Shown one piece after another: positions 46,149 to 59,059 of a stretch of 64,000 bases of DNA. The position numbers were made by a program, and so were the translations under genes. The notes below the pieces were generated by a model. It had not been told where the DNA came from and made no database searches. It saw nothing but the letters and a program-made list of their open reading frames with translations. Position 1 is the stretch's first letter. Every line of letters begins with the position of its first letter. The stretch is from the NCBI RefSeq assembly GCF_000346465.2, contig NC_034014.1, forward strand, positions 22,144,522 to 22,208,521. Reading direction: 5' to 3'. The stretch comes from Prunus persica. Its lineage: Eukaryota; Streptophyta; Magnoliopsida; Rosales; Rosaceae.

Positions 46149-47391
46149 CCAGATATTTAAAATAAATTTTAGGCATAAACACATTGACCAAAATTGTATT
46201 TAACCCAAATACAAATTGTGAGTGCTCAAAACTAGATGACCAGTAGTTGGCCCAACTTAAATATGAGATGTGATTTGATTTGCCCTCGGTAAGCACTTCT
46301 CTTCGGCAAGTTGAAGGTGATCTGCACAAAGAGAGGGAAGAGCAATAGATAAGACTTAAGGTATCGGTGTGGTACCGGCCGAAAACCCTCCGATACTAAA
46401 GTTAGCCGAAGGAGAGATGAGTTAGCTATTGACAAAGCAAGGGCATGAATGTCTAGTAACTATTACCTTGTGCCCTAGGGGCAATATACCTTATTTATAG
46501 AGGTTTTGGGTGTCTTCTTGGTGTAAACTTTGAATGTGGGACTCGTGGGAATAGTCTCGGGGGCTGCCACGTGTCCTAAAAAGTATACCAGTAAGGAACC
46601 CAATGGATTCTTACGAGATACCTTCCGGGAGGCTGAATCGGCATAGGGTGCCTAGCGCACTTACTGACTGTCGATTGTGAGTTTAAGGGTCAACCATTAT
46701 AGAATTGGTAGTGGGTGTCGAGGGCACCCACAGCTCATAAGGCTAGACTGGCCAGCTTGGGCTTATGGGCCTTGCTTGGTGTTAGGTCATTTCCACGTGT
46801 AATGGCATGAGAGGCCAATTAGATATGATATACACATAAATTATATGAAAATTAATGTGGGAATTTGTTGTGTCACGGATCCTATATGAGCCCACAACTT
46901 TGTCTGAACCATACACCGATATTTACTAACACCTTACCCATTTAAGTCCAATACTTTGCATGGGGTTATACCTAGTATGCTTCTAGGTGTGAGGTTTCAA
47001 CTTAAAGGACATCATCACAATTAGTAGTGGACAACCTACACTAACATAACTCTACAGTTTAGAGTCCAATTCTAAGAGCATCTCCAATAGCCTCTTCAAA
47101 CACTTTGGGATACTCAAATAGGTGAGTCATATCATAAAAAACTCTCCAACAGCCTTGTCAAACTTAGTCATCAAAGCTGCAAGCTTTTTCTCTCTCTTCA
47201 GGACTGGTAAGTTGACTTTGGGTCTTTAAAACATTTAATTTTACTTTGGAAAAGCAAAACATACATTGAAAATGTTAAAAACATGCATTTTATATTTTCA
47301 GATAATAAATACAGACATTTTTCACATATTTTGATTCTTTTTCATAATATTGCATTAATTGAATTGAAGAGTCAGTTGAAGCAAAAATTAT
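46149..47391. other. Unresolved repeat-like region
   Basis: GC-richer DNA at 46250-46800 includes a minus-strand TATAAATAAGG (about 46490), suggesting an old LTR, but no termini or duplication were found. At 47074 a MITE-like end GAGCATCTCCAATAGCC follows TAA; its partner end was not found. Confidence 0.35.
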
Positions 47392-48110
47392 TGTAAACAC
47401 GAATTTCCTGCGACAAACGAGACAAGAACACGTGTACAAAATAATTTTGTATTAATGAAATTTAGGGTTACAATCTCTGTATTGAATCCTCTGATTCGAT
47501 CTCCAAAGTGTTTAAAGAAAATTTGTGTTTGATACAAGGGTCGTAGAGACTTGATCTTGATCAAACAGGTAGCACGAAGCTTGTTTGGTGTTTGGGATTT
47601 TTCTATGGTGAAGGAACCGGCACGTATTTGTTGTGCTTGGTGGCTCTTCCAAAGTAGGGCGAAGAATGCAGAGAGTTTTCTGTTTCTTCTGAGTGCTAGG
47701 TTTTTCTCCCCCCTCTTTCGTCTTGAAGCCTCCTATTTATAGGCTTTTGTCGGCTGCTTGACCTAAATAACTTTCCCTATTTAAAGCCTTGATTTGTGGG
47801 ATTCTGATTTGATTTAAATCAATTCCCATAATCTGACAATTTAACCAGATTATCTTTAATTGATTAACCTGATTAATATTTGATTTAAATCAAAGTCAAT
47901 CACAGAAGATTCTTTCCTTTAATTTTGTCTTCATCTTGAACCGTTTGATGCACTCCGTCGGATGTCGCCATTTGTCATTTTTGACAACTAATCCGCTTTT
48001 GATGAGTCACACGCCACGTGAGCGAATTACGGGGCCCACGATTTAATCCACCGAACCCTAATTATTTTCTTGTCAATGGAATTTATTGCACCAAAATTTC
48101 TTTGTCTACA
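47392..48110 (-). mobile_element. Solo LTR with TSD
   Basis: 719 bp with TG...CA ends. On the minus strand it starts TGTAGACAAAGAAATTTTG and ends CGTGTTTACA, flanked by ATTAT (47387-47391 and 48111-48115). A minus-strand TATA box (CTATAAATAGGAGG, about 47732-47745) gives the orientation. No internal domain adjoins, so it is a solo LTR formed by LTR-LTR recombination. I infer Gypsy from size and ends. Confidence 0.75.
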
Positions 48111-48994
48111 ATTATTCAAGTAGCAAATAAATCTTTTGAAATTGTCACATAAGTCAACAAACTTTAATTTGAAAGTTCATAAACACATTCTAGGAACTTG
48201 TGCTATAGAGTACGGTTGGAGGATTTTATTACTTCAGAATGAAGTAATAATGTATAGAGGTCTTTACTCCCTCAATTCATTAAAAATGATTTTTATCATA
48301 GGCGGTCCTTGAACCTTTTTTCAAAGTCCTCATTCAGTTTCTTAAACTCTCAAATTCATTAATATGACCCTTATCTTTTGTTCTAAACATCAATGTGTTC
48401 CATATTGTCGCATTCTATTAAACTTTTCTTTAAAATTGATCACGTTAACAACTTTAAAGGGTTACTTTTATCTAAATATAGCTCATCCACAAAGGAGACA
48501 AAATAAAATTCATATTGCTTACTCAATAAGGCATCTACTCTCCATTTTGGATTTAACTCTAGAATTCCATCATGGAGATGACTGAGCATAGTACATGATA
48601 TTTATGTTTTCTTTTAGGTTGATATGTTGTATTTTGATGAAAAACACCCTTTAGAGTTGGTTGTGTGTCATCAAGTGACCAATTTTTTGACAAATGTGTT
48701 GATGGAATGCGATGAGATGTAATAAATTGATGGGTGGACCAAAAGATTAAGGATCACATTGGTATTGTAATGATTCCAATTCTTGATTCTCCCATGTTTA
48801 CTAACAAATGGGTATTGGAATAATTCTAATTTCTAACTTCTCATGCGTTTATTCATACAAACGAATCAAACATTATATTAGTTCCACGTTAAAATTCGTA
48901 GTCAAATACCCTAAACATCAAGAATGGAATCAATTAGGGGATAATATTTTATTCAATTCCAGTTCCTTAATTACCTTATATACAAGTTTACTTA

Positions 48995-49402
48995 GAGCAT
49001 CTACAATCATGCTTCCTGGTTTTTAGTTAAAATTTAGCTAAAAGTTAAAACACAAAAAAAGTTATTTTATGAGCTCTCTATAAAATTTGAATTCCAATCA
49101 TACTCCATAGTTTAGGGAGTCTTAAATACTATAATAATTTTTTAATTCAATATAATTGATCCATCTCTACAAACAAAAACAAAAAAGTTAGTATTAATTA
49201 AAAGTTTAAAATATGAATAAAACAAAGTAGCATTAAATTATAAGGAGTAACTAAGAATTCTTTCTCCCTCCTTAGATTTAGGGGCTCCTAGAGGTCTCCC
49301 TATTTTAGGTGGTTGATAGGGAGCATGGTTAGAGTTGTATTTTTCAATTCCTCCCTAAAATTTATCTAATGAGGTGGTTTAGGGAGTTCATTGTAGATCC
49401 TC
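48995..49402. mobile_element. Tourist-like MITE, copy A
   Basis: 408 bp starting GAGCATCTACAATCATGC, with inverted end TTGTAGATCCTC, flanked by TTA (48992-48994 and 49403-49405). Related to the copy 41 bp downstream. Confidence 0.7.
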
Positions 49403-49443
49403 TTATATATGTAATGGGAAGACACATAAAGGGAATATGATAA

Positions 49444-49839
49444 GAGCATCTACAATCATGCTCTCTATTTTTTTAGTTAAAATTTAGCTAAAAACATATA
49501 AAAGCTATTTTTGGAGCTCTCTATAAAATTTTAACTCCAATCATACTCTCTAGTTTAGGGAGTCATAAATGCTATAACTCTTTTTTAATTGATCAATCTC
49601 TATTAAAAAATAATATAAAAATAGTTAGCATTAATTAAAGGTTTAAAATACTCATTAAAAAAAATCATTAAATTATAAAGAGCCACTAGGAGTCCTTTCT
49701 CTCTTCTCAGATTTAGGAGTTCCTAGAAGTCTCCATTATTTTAGGAGGTGGATAGGGAGCATGGTTGGAGTTGTATTTTTCCAATTCCTCCCTAAAATTT
49801 GCCTAAGAAGGTGGTTTATGGAGCCTATTGTGGATGCTC
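49444..49839. mobile_element. Tourist-like MITE, copy B
   Basis: 396 bp starting GAGCATCTACAATCATGC and ending TTGTGGATGCTC, flanked by TAA (49441-49443 and 49840-49842). It shares internal sequence with copy A (TTAGTTAAAATTTAGCTAAA and GATAGGGAGCATGGTT). Confidence 0.75.
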
Positions 49840-49993
49840 TAAACAAGGACTGTGAATTAGATCAACTACCATCTCCTAGTTGATTTGTTTCTTGATTTTT
49901 GTGGGTATTTTATTAAGGATTTTAAGCTGGGCCCATATAATAAATGCTTCCTTATGTTTAAGTAAACGCATGGGAAGTCGAGAATAATGGAAA

Positions 49994-50809
49994 GAGTGTT
50001 ACTAAACGAACTCTAAAATTTACTGAGTACACCCTAATATTTTAATCAAAATATAAAATTAACTAAGCACACCCTATTTAACTACCAAAAATTCCCCTTG
50101 TACATCCTAATACACTACTTGTGATGAGAGAGCCTTTTTGAACCTTAGCAGTTGGAAAGTATCTGTAGAGAGGCATAGGAAATAGGACATAGCAGTTAGA
50201 AACCAAAAATACTTAAGAGTTGAGAAATATAATGAGTTCCAAGTTAAAGCAAAGAGGGCCTACTGGTTTAGTTTGCCTATGAAATATTTCCAAAAAGGAT
50301 GTATCCAACGCTCAGAAAAGAAAAATCATGAAAAATTGCAGAAGAAACAAATGAAGAAAGTAACCTTGATTATATCCATAGCTTCTTTTGCTATATGAGA
50401 CTGTTGTTAATCAAGATTATACATTCCGCCTATTAATCTACTTAATCAATGATGTTGATTGATTGGTTATTGCCTAACAAGAGAATATTGTCCCATTCTT
50501 CATGCCACAACCTCTCAATACTGAAATTAAAAATAGGAGAAATACCGAGATAATAGGTAAAATGATGAGCTTAATCATACACATGGTCAAACAGTGCTAA
50601 CAAAACCTTTTTTTTTTTTTTTCACAATTCAATATATTAAAATGATTAGGTTGAATATGTTGACTGATATGCACTTATTAAAATTACATTTGTTTCACAA
50701 TTCAGTATATATTTTTTGGTCATTTTATATTAGGGTAAATTAGTAATTCAATAAATACGTTGGTAATAAGGTATACTCAATTAATTTTAGAGTTCGTTTC
50801 ACAACACTC
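49994..50809. mobile_element. MULE-like MITE, copy 2
   Basis: 816 bp with roughly 40-bp inverted ends. The left starts GAGTGTTACTAAACGAACTC; the right mirrors it (GAGTTCGTTTCACAACACTC). Flanks TAATGGAAA and TAATGAAAA agree at 8 of 9 bases. The same family as 18423-18899, which is shorter by about 340 bp. Confidence 0.65.
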
Positions 50810-51046
50810 TAATGAAAATCATTTTCTTTCTTATGATTCCATTACTTGTAAGTAAACGCGACAAGTTTCTTAATTCATGGCTTTCTCCATTTATAGTAAG
50901 TAAACATGCCATAATTAATTTGAAAGTTTGAAAAAAGAAAAAAGAAAGAAAAGGGTAAAGTCTATATTTGTATTTCTACGTAAACCAAAAAATTTAAAAG
51001 TGGATTGTAGAATAATGATAATCTTTCCATCTCAAATAATAGCCAA

Positions 51047-51313
51047 CTAGCTCCTTGGCACATGCGTAAGTGTGTGCCAATGGCTTTTATTTTTTATTTT
51101 TTATTTTATTTTTAGAATTAAGAAAAAGATAATATGAGTATTTATATTTCATAAAAGTATGACCTATTATTTGATTTGTTTTAATATGAAAAAAAAGTGA
51201 ATTTACCATATTATTCTCATTTAATTAATAATTTTAATTCTTAATGTTTGATTTAATCAAGAACATTTTCTGGTATTTTGAATGTTTAGCCATTTTCTGT
51301 CTTTTACTTTATA
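51047..51313 (-). mobile_element. Short Helitron, copy 4 (5' end interrupted)
   Basis: The minus-strand 3' end has a hairpin (GGCACACACTTACGCATGTGCC region, stem GGCACA/TGTGCC) followed by AAGGAGCTAG. Internally it is homologous to copies 1-3 but diverged. Its 5' end stops in TATAAAGTAAAAG, directly at the CTAG end of copy 3. Confidence 0.55.
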
Positions 51314-51609
51314 CTAGCCTCTTTGCACGCGCTTCCGCGCATGCGAGAGGTTTTTTTTTAAAAAAAATTTAAATTTATTTTAGAATTAAAAAAGATAATG
51401 GATATTTGTGTTCCATAAAAATAGGATCCATTATCTGAATTTTCTTTTAATTTTAATTTTTTTAATACGAAAAATTGTGAATTTATCATATTATCCTCAT
51501 TTAATTAATAATTTTAATTCTTAATGTTTGCATTAACTAAGGGCATTTTCTGGTATTTTAAATATTTCACCATTCTCTACCTTTTGCTTTATATATATAG
51601 ATATATAGA
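51314..51609 (-). mobile_element. Short Helitron, copy 3
   Basis: The minus strand begins TCTATATATCTATATATATA and AAAGC, and ends in a palindromic hairpin (GCATGCGCGGAAGCGCGTGC) then AAAGAGGCTAG. It adjoins copy 4 head-to-tail. Confidence 0.7.
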
Positions 51610-52190
51610 TTAGAAAAAAAAAATTTCGAAGAATAGTAATTTAATTGGCTGGCATTATGTAATTTATTTCGTCGAAATTAAATAGCCTTTTACCATATTG
51701 ATGACGTGGAAGGTTGACTCCGGTAACATCCATTAGAAGAATGCGGGTGTGTTCGTGGGGAGTGGGATCCCCTCATAAAGTCTCACAATCACAAAATTAA
51801 TTTTGAATTAAATTTTAATCTGTGCCGCTAAACGCAGAATTAAAAGGCGGCTTTAATTGCTTTAAAAACCCAGACTTACTTTACCAAACCCCAAAACGAC
51901 GTCGGTTCTTCCTACCATACAAAAACTCGCCCAACTCAGTCCAAACAGTAAAGAAGCTTCAACGCACGAGACAAAGACCCAAAAGCAGACTCAGTGGCCC
52001 TCACTCTCACCTCAGAGACGAAGAGCTCCAAAAAAGCTTGAGAGAGACTGAGAGAGAGAGAAAGTTAAAGAAAGAAAAAGCAAGAAGACGAAGAGTGCCA
52101 GATCAATACTGGTAAAGCAACGAGAAAAAGGGGTACTGAGAGAGAATCTAGGGTTTCGTCGCGGTTCTGAACTGCTGATCCGACGTCGTT

Positions 52191-55100
52191 ATGGCGAGTC
52201 CGCAGTCGGAACTGTTCGCTAGGACTCCGGGTTCCGGGAGAGCTCTGTCGATTACACCAGGCGCTAGGATTCTGCAGAGCCCTTTCAGTGATGAAGCGAT
52301 CTGGAAGCGTCTTAAAGAGGCTGGCTTTGATGAGGAGTCGATTAAACGAAGGGACAAGGCTGCGCTCATTGCCTATATTGCTAAGCTTGAAGCTGAGGTA
52401 GTTTCTTTTTCTCTCTTTGTAATTTGAATTTTGATTTTCAAATTTGAATTTCAAATTCTGCCCTGTACTTGTTTCTTTTACTTTTGGGTGTTTCCAGTAG
52501 TGTGTTTTTCTTTAATGGAATTCTTTTCTTGGAATATTTTTGATATAATTTGTGGGAGGAATTTCTTGCTTGAATGTAGCATTTACAAAACAATGGAATT
52601 GAAGTTTCAGATTTTCAATATGCCCAATTAGGAGCAAAAGAAAATATAGATCACCGTGCTGCATTTCTTGTTACTCTTTCTGTTCGCTTTGATTGATTAT
52701 CTGGCAGGCGGAGTTTTTAAGTTTGTGGTGTTGCGCTGGAGATAGACAAATGAAATAGTAACAATTTTTTAAAATCCTTTATAATGAATTTTGATTGGTC
52801 TCGAATAAGAAATGGCATAAGTGAATGAATTTGGACTGGTTCGTATGTATATAATGCGTTTTGATTGATCCAAATAAGAAATCAGTTCTGTTTTATCCTG
52901 AATAAGGAATGGCATAAGTGCATGGTTTCCATCTTTATTAAGTTCTATCCTTTTCTACCCATGTCACAAAGAACCATTATAATGAATGAAGAAAAGTTTT
53001 GTTTCTTGGAAAATATCTATTCAACATTGCTTTCAAGACATTGTTCTTCAATATAACTACAACCATTCCTCTACTTTTTATCTTTTGTTCTTTGCCTTTT
53101 TTTCTTCTCGTGTTTGATGCTCCCCTCCCTCTGTTGGTTCGTTGCTGCTTAATGATTTAGTTGGGGTCTCTAGTACCCATGCTGTCTGTATTGAGCCCTG
53201 TTTGTTGTTTCTTTTGCTCTGGTGTTATTTTCGGAGTGTTGCCCTGATATTTTTTGAAGTGATAAACTTGAATAGTTCATATATTTCCCATGAAGTGTGT
53301 AGTAGCAAATTTCTCTATTTGGTATTCCGCTGACCAGGTTAGCTTAATTTAGATTTTTGATCACCAACACCACATGGGTCTTCTCATAATGGAAAGAAAG
53401 GAGTTAGCTTCCAAGTATGAAGAAGTTAAAGCCTCTAATGAGACAACTGAACTTTTGCACAAGCGTGATCAAGCTGCATATGTATCTGCTTTGGCTGAAG
53501 CAAGGAAACGGGAGGAGTGCCTAAAGAAGGTAGTAGGAGTCAAGGAAGAGTGTATATCCAGTGTAAGTTTTCAATTGAGACTCTTTGAAGTAGGCATCCC
53601 CTTTCTTCGCATGTCATCATAACATTTTTTTTTTGGATATGTAGATTGAGAAGTCGATGCATGAGATGCGTGCAGAATCTGCTGAAACAAAGGTTGCTGC
53701 TGAGAGTAAATTGGCTGAAGCACGGAATATGGTGGAGGGTGCTCAGAAGAAATTCACTGAGGCTGAGGCCAAGCTGCATGTAGCAGAATCTTTGCAAGCA
53801 GAAGCTAGTCGTTTTCACCGTGTCGCTGAAAGAAAGATGCAAGAAGTTGAAGCACGTGAAGATGCTCTTAGGAGAAACATTCTGTCCTTCAAGACAGAGT
53901 ATGTGCAGTTATTTTTGCAATATTGATCACCATATTCTCAGTTTTACTTTATCTGTCAAAACCTAATGTCAGCATAACCTAAGTCTAGGGGCCAGATTAA
54001 AATCCTACCCAGAACATTCTATCCCATGAGATTTAATGAACTGTTCTCTACTTGTGTGGTGTATTCTTGACACAATACAACCCATAGTAGTTTGGGAAGG
54101 GTACCAAACAAGGATTTTTTTTCCTTTCAATATGTCCAGTGGCACACTCACTTTCTTCAGGGTTTTACGTTATGCCTTCCTTGACTGTCTCGCAACAATG
54201 TTAAATAATGTATTTCCAGAGAAGTTCTCATTTGAGGGGCTTAAACGAGGGACAAGTGGGGCAATGCATTCAAGGGCTGGGGTCACTTCATTGAATTATT
54301 GATCAGTTGTGCAGCTCCTATTATTATATGTATTGTCCCCGACATATCCTTCAATTTAAGCCCCTCAGTTGAACACTTCTCTGTGTTTCCATACATGAAA
54401 TAGTCACAAGTTGGCTAAAAGTTGCCCCAATGATGTATAAGGCCAGTAAGAATTTTTTTGGAGAGTTTGTTGATTTTCTTGTTCTTTTGATTTTGTAGTT
54501 GTGATACAAAAGAGAAGGAGATAAGCCTTGAGAGACAATCTTTATGTGAAAGGCAGAAAACCCTGCAGCAAGAACAAGATAGATTACTTGATGCACAAGC
54601 CCTGCTTAACCAAAGGGAGGATTTCATATTTGGTCGATCTCAGGAACTGAATCGACTTGAAAAAGAGTTAGAAGATGTAAAAGCGAATATCGAGAAGGAG
54701 CGTAGAGCCCTAGATGATGGGAAATTAAATCTGGAGCTGACTGAGGCTTCCCTTGTTAATAGAGAGGAGGTTCGCATTGCTCTGTTTTTTCCCCATCTGG
54801 ATGTTGATTTGGTTAGTTGAAAGCTTCACTAATGTGGTTCTGTTTTGAGTGTTTGCAGGCTTTGACAAGAAGAGAAGCTTTGTTGAACAAAAAAGAGCAA
54901 GAGATACTTGTTTTGCAGGAGAAACTTGTGAGCAAGGAATCTGTGAGTGTTTAATCTTGTCTTTTTCGTTTTGAATTAAGATGTCAACTGTACACTAGTT
55001 TTTAGTTGATTGTGAATGATTTTATTTTGATCTATTTGACAAGAAGGTTTATGAAATGCCTTATGTGGACTGTTATACTATTGACTCAGTATCTGTTTAA

Positions 55101-57986
55101 CTCTTTCTTGTCCTCAATCTTTATGTGGATGGATTATCCAGGATGAGATTAGGAAAGCCTTAGCAAGCCATGAAGTTGAGTTAAGAAAAAAGAAGTTTGA
55201 ATTTGATTCGGAGCTGGACGTGAAGCGAAAACTGTTTGAAGATGAAATTGAAGCCAAGAGGCGAGCTTGGGAGTTGAGGGAAGTGGATCTCAATCAACGA
55301 GATGACCTACTGCAGGAAAGGGAGCATGACTTGGAAGTTCAATTGAGGACATTGGTGGATAGGGAGAAAGATGTGGCAGAGATGTCAAATCTGGTTGATG
55401 AGAAAGAAAAAACTTTGAGAGATGCTGAGAAGGAGTTTGAGCTGAATAATGTTCTTTTGCAAAGAGAAAAGGAAGAAATTATCAAAATGAAGGTAGAGCT
55501 TCAGTGCTCCTTGGATTCACTTGAAGACAAAAGGAAACAACTTGATTGTGCCAGGGAGAAGTTTGAGGTTTTGAAAACTGAAACAAGTGAGCTTTCAGAT
55601 CTAGAGATGAAACTTAAAGAAGAGATAGATTTAGTTAGGGCTCAAAAGCAAGAGCTGATGGCTGAGGCAGATAAGTTGGCTGTAGAGAAGGCAAAGTTTG
55701 AATCCGAGTGGGAATTAATTGATGAAAAGAGAGAAGAGCTACAGAAGGAAGCAGAGCATGTTGCAGAGGAGAGGTTGGCATTTTCCAAGTTTATCAAGGA
55801 TGAGCATGATAACCTAAGGCAGGAGAAGGAGGAAATGCGAGATCAGCACAAGCGTGATGTTGAATTACTTGTTAGTGAGCGAGAGGACTTCATGAATAAG
55901 ATGGTTCATGAGCGTTCTGAGTGGTTTGGCAAGATGCAGAAGGAACGCGCAGACTTCTTACTTGAAATTGAGATGCGGAAGAGGGAATTGGAGAACTGTA
56001 TTGATAAAAAGCATGAAGAGTTAGAATGTTCATTGAAGGAAAAGGAGATTGCCTTTGAGCAAGAAAAGAAAAATGAATTTCAGAATATTAACTCTCTTAA
56101 GGAAGAAGCAGCAAAAGAGAGGGAACAGGTTGCTTTAGAAAGGAAAAGGCTTGAGACTGAGAGAATAGAGATCAATTTGGATCGTGAGCGAAGGGATCGG
56201 GAATGGGCGGAGCTAAATAATTCAATTGAGGAACTGAGGGTCCAGAGAGAGAAATTGAAAGAACAGAGGGAATTATTGCATGCAGATAGAGAAGAGATTC
56301 TTGGTCAGATTCAACACCTGAAGGAATTGGAGAGTTTGAAGGCTGCTTTAGATAGTGCGTCTGTGTCTGAGATGCAACAATCTGATTTGGTGCCTCGCAG
56401 CCGGAAAACTTCTAGGCGATATTTGAAGCAGTTAACTTCTGTTCGAGAAGCTGATCATAATTCACATAATGAAGAAAATGTTGCCAACATTAGCAACTCA
56501 TCAATAATGCTAAAATCAGGGTTTTCTCCTTCTAGTTCTGCTCGTTTCTCATGGTTAAAGCGCTGCAGGGAATTGCTTTTTAAACAGTCTCCTGAGAAGC
56601 ACCAAACGGAATATGAAGAAAATCATGTGATCTCTCGGGAAGAAACAAGTTTGACAGTAACTGAACAGGTAGATACATCAAGTAAATATGACGGGCATAG
56701 GTACACGGGAAATGGTAATTCACCTAGATTTTTCAGTAAGAGACAGAATGCTTTTGGTGAACCGAAGGTGATAGTTGAGGTTCCCTTTGTTGGTGAGACT
56801 GTAAAAGGAACACACACTGAATCTGAAATTAAGGAATTTGATGGTGAAAGTTGTTCCCCCTTAATTTCTGAACATGTCTGCCAGGGAGGAAGGAAAAGAA
56901 GAGTTGACAAATCTTTGTCTAATGACGGTTTTGATCCACTACTTGAGCCCAGGCAGAACCTTAAGAAAAGGAGGCAACAACAAGATGCCACTGTGAACTC
57001 ATCAGAACATGCCAACACCCACTGGTATAACCCATACTATCTGAACTTGAATCCTTTATTGGGTTTCGCCAATTTTCTGTTATTGGTATCTTGATAATTC
57101 CTCATTGATTTAACTTGAATTTGTGAGCAAATTTAAACTGAGTCATATATGTATTTTGGTTTCAGCATTGTGTCAACCCAGGAAAAAGTACTAGAGGATC
57201 AGAATATATCAATGCCATTGCCATCTGATCAAATTTGTGAAGGTGCTGAAGAGGGTAGTGCTTTAATAGTAGATAAAATCATAAAGGTTTCCGAAGTGAT
57301 TTTTGAGGAAACTGGAACTGGCAGTCTTGGCAATGAAGGCAAATTAGAGGCGCAGAACTCTATTGTAGAAGCACACCATGGACAGAATGGTGTCTTCCAG
57401 GGAGCTGTTGGACAAGTTACTGAGCACTGTCAGGTAATCTTTAATGGTCTCTTGCATGGGATTCTTGCTGTTATACATTATGATAGGTTGTTTTGTATTA
57501 CCTCTCCCTAGTAACTGTGTGTTTGCATACATTCCAATTTCAAAGTGTTAATGTTGCTAGTATCACCAGAAAGGACTTGGAATTGATTGCATCAGTTAAC
57601 AATAAGTATGAGTGTTTAGCCCTACTGATTTAGGGCTCATTTGGGAGTGATTATGGATAGGCAAATAATCACTTCTATGGAGAATCACTTCTCCATATTA
57701 TCACCTTTAAGTGGTTTTAAGTGATTTTCTGGAGAAGCACAATGGAGGTGTTTTTCCTCAGAATCGCTTAAAATCACTTAAGCAATTCTGGCCCTCCTAG
57801 AATCATTCCCAAAGGAACCCCAAATATTGTTGAAGACCTCTGCTATCATGATTATCTTTTTTTTTTAAATTTTATTACTCATTGAAGTTGTGCTTTTGAT
57901 TGTTTAGTATGGATCAATTCTAATTCTGAAAGTGTATGCAGATTCAAGCCGAAGATACATCCGCAAAGCATGTGCAGTCCCAGTGA
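52191..57986 (+). CDS. CRWN4: CROWDED NUCLEI 4-like nuclear lamina coiled-coil protein
   Basis: Eight exons (52191-52397, 53353-53562, 53645-53898, 54499-54769, 54859-54942, 55142-57024, 57166-57433, 57942-57986) keep frame and give 1073 residues, near the family size. The N terminus has the conserved WKRLKEAGFDEESIKRRDKAAL segment (split here as WKRLKEAGFDEES and IKRRDKAALIAYIAKLEAE). It is followed by a very long coiled coil to about residue 735, including RRAWELREVD and EREHDLEVQ. The tail is polar, with basic nuclear-localisation patches (GGRKRRVDK and LKKRRQQQ). CRWN/NMCP proteins form a lamin-like meshwork under the plant nuclear envelope and set nuclear size, shape and heterochromatin position. 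CRWN4 is the type linked to the periphery and lacks the conserved C-terminal motif of CRWN1-3. The splice at 53898/54499 gives an Asp where Glu is usual. Confidence 0.93.
57633..57821. mobile_element. MITE in the last intron of the CRWN4-like gene
   Basis: 189 bp with inverted ends GGGCTCATTTGGGAGTGATT and AATCATTCCCAAAGGAACCCC (mirror). The interior is self-complementary (AAGTGATTTTC/GAATCGCTTAAAATCACTT). It lies between exons 7 and 8. No target duplication is clear, so the superfamily is unassigned. Confidence 0.6.
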
Positions 57987-59059
57987 GATGATGATATTTG
58001 AAAGTGTACAGAAGCTTTAGATTTTGCAAAGCTGACATAGTCAAAAGAGAATAGTAGAGCTCTGGTTGTTCATAGTGTGTACTTCTAGTCTGTTGCATGG
58101 CTGTCGAAATAGATGCAAATAGAGTATTTTTCTTATTCCTTACCGGGTATCATTTTTATTTATTTTGTTAAGGTACATTGAAGTAATGCAAAGTCAAGCT
58201 TGCTGATGAGATCTATCTTCTTCAGGTGCATCTTTCGCGGAAAGTCCTCAACTTTAAAGAGGCTCCCTTGTGATGGCTTGTATCTTGGAGTGGGCTACTT
58301 ATGTCCTTATGTGAAATTTGTGAATGTTTGGTGGTTCTTATGTTACCTTTTTTTCGTTTGTTCTGGTTGATAGATGTGATCCATTTTTCTTTCGAGTTCG
58401 TATTTTAGGGCAAACATGGAGTGTGTTGTGTGGCATTTGTACTATATAGGAGGACCTCGTCTCTGGTTATGATCATGGGTTATCTGTTGCTACTTGGTGA
58501 AATATTGTTTCTTTCTTGGTGATATTTTTAAGTCCCAGGCATCAACCGACAAGGAAGGTTTGGTTGTGTGCGTCTGTTTTCTTATGTCGAAAAATATATA
58601 ATCGTCACTAAAACAAAAGTTATTATAAAGATGAGAAATTGATATATTTAATTTGATGCGTTTATGGTCTGACTAATTTGATGGGTTTAATACGTGTCTG
58701 GATAAGGATGGCCCTCACTTGGATGCATAATCAAAATACTTTATGAAAGGAAAGATTGAGATTACGATTGAGCTTTCACTTTTTTTACTCCCATAATTAA
58801 TAGGCCAAATTGACAAATCATCCACGTGGTTTCTTGGTCATGTGTCAAAACCTTTTTGCCCATGTGCCTCTAATGTGGAAGGGTTAAAAGGCACATTTTA
58901 TTTATTTTATACAAGTGATATTCTAAGCTCTCTAAATTAATGTAATCTCATTTTAGATGGGCTCAGTATCCTTGCCAACTAATCTAAAGTTACATATGTG
59001 CACACCAAAAAAAAAAGTCCCCTTAATTTGTTGAAGTCTTTTTTGACCCTAAAATCAAG
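57987..59059. other. 3' UTR of the CRWN4-like gene and intergenic DNA
   Basis: No further coding exon is seen. The first few hundred bases are probably the 3' UTR. Confidence 0.45.

Noticed and set aside
51822..52115. 97-codon ORF just upstream of the CRWN4-like gene
   Set aside because: It lies in the promoter/5' leader, is rich in Arg/Lys from GA-rich sequence, and has no recognised domain. At most an upstream ORF.
56623..57018. 131-codon minus-strand ORF within CRWN4 exon 6
   Set aside because: Shadow of the large coiled-coil exon.
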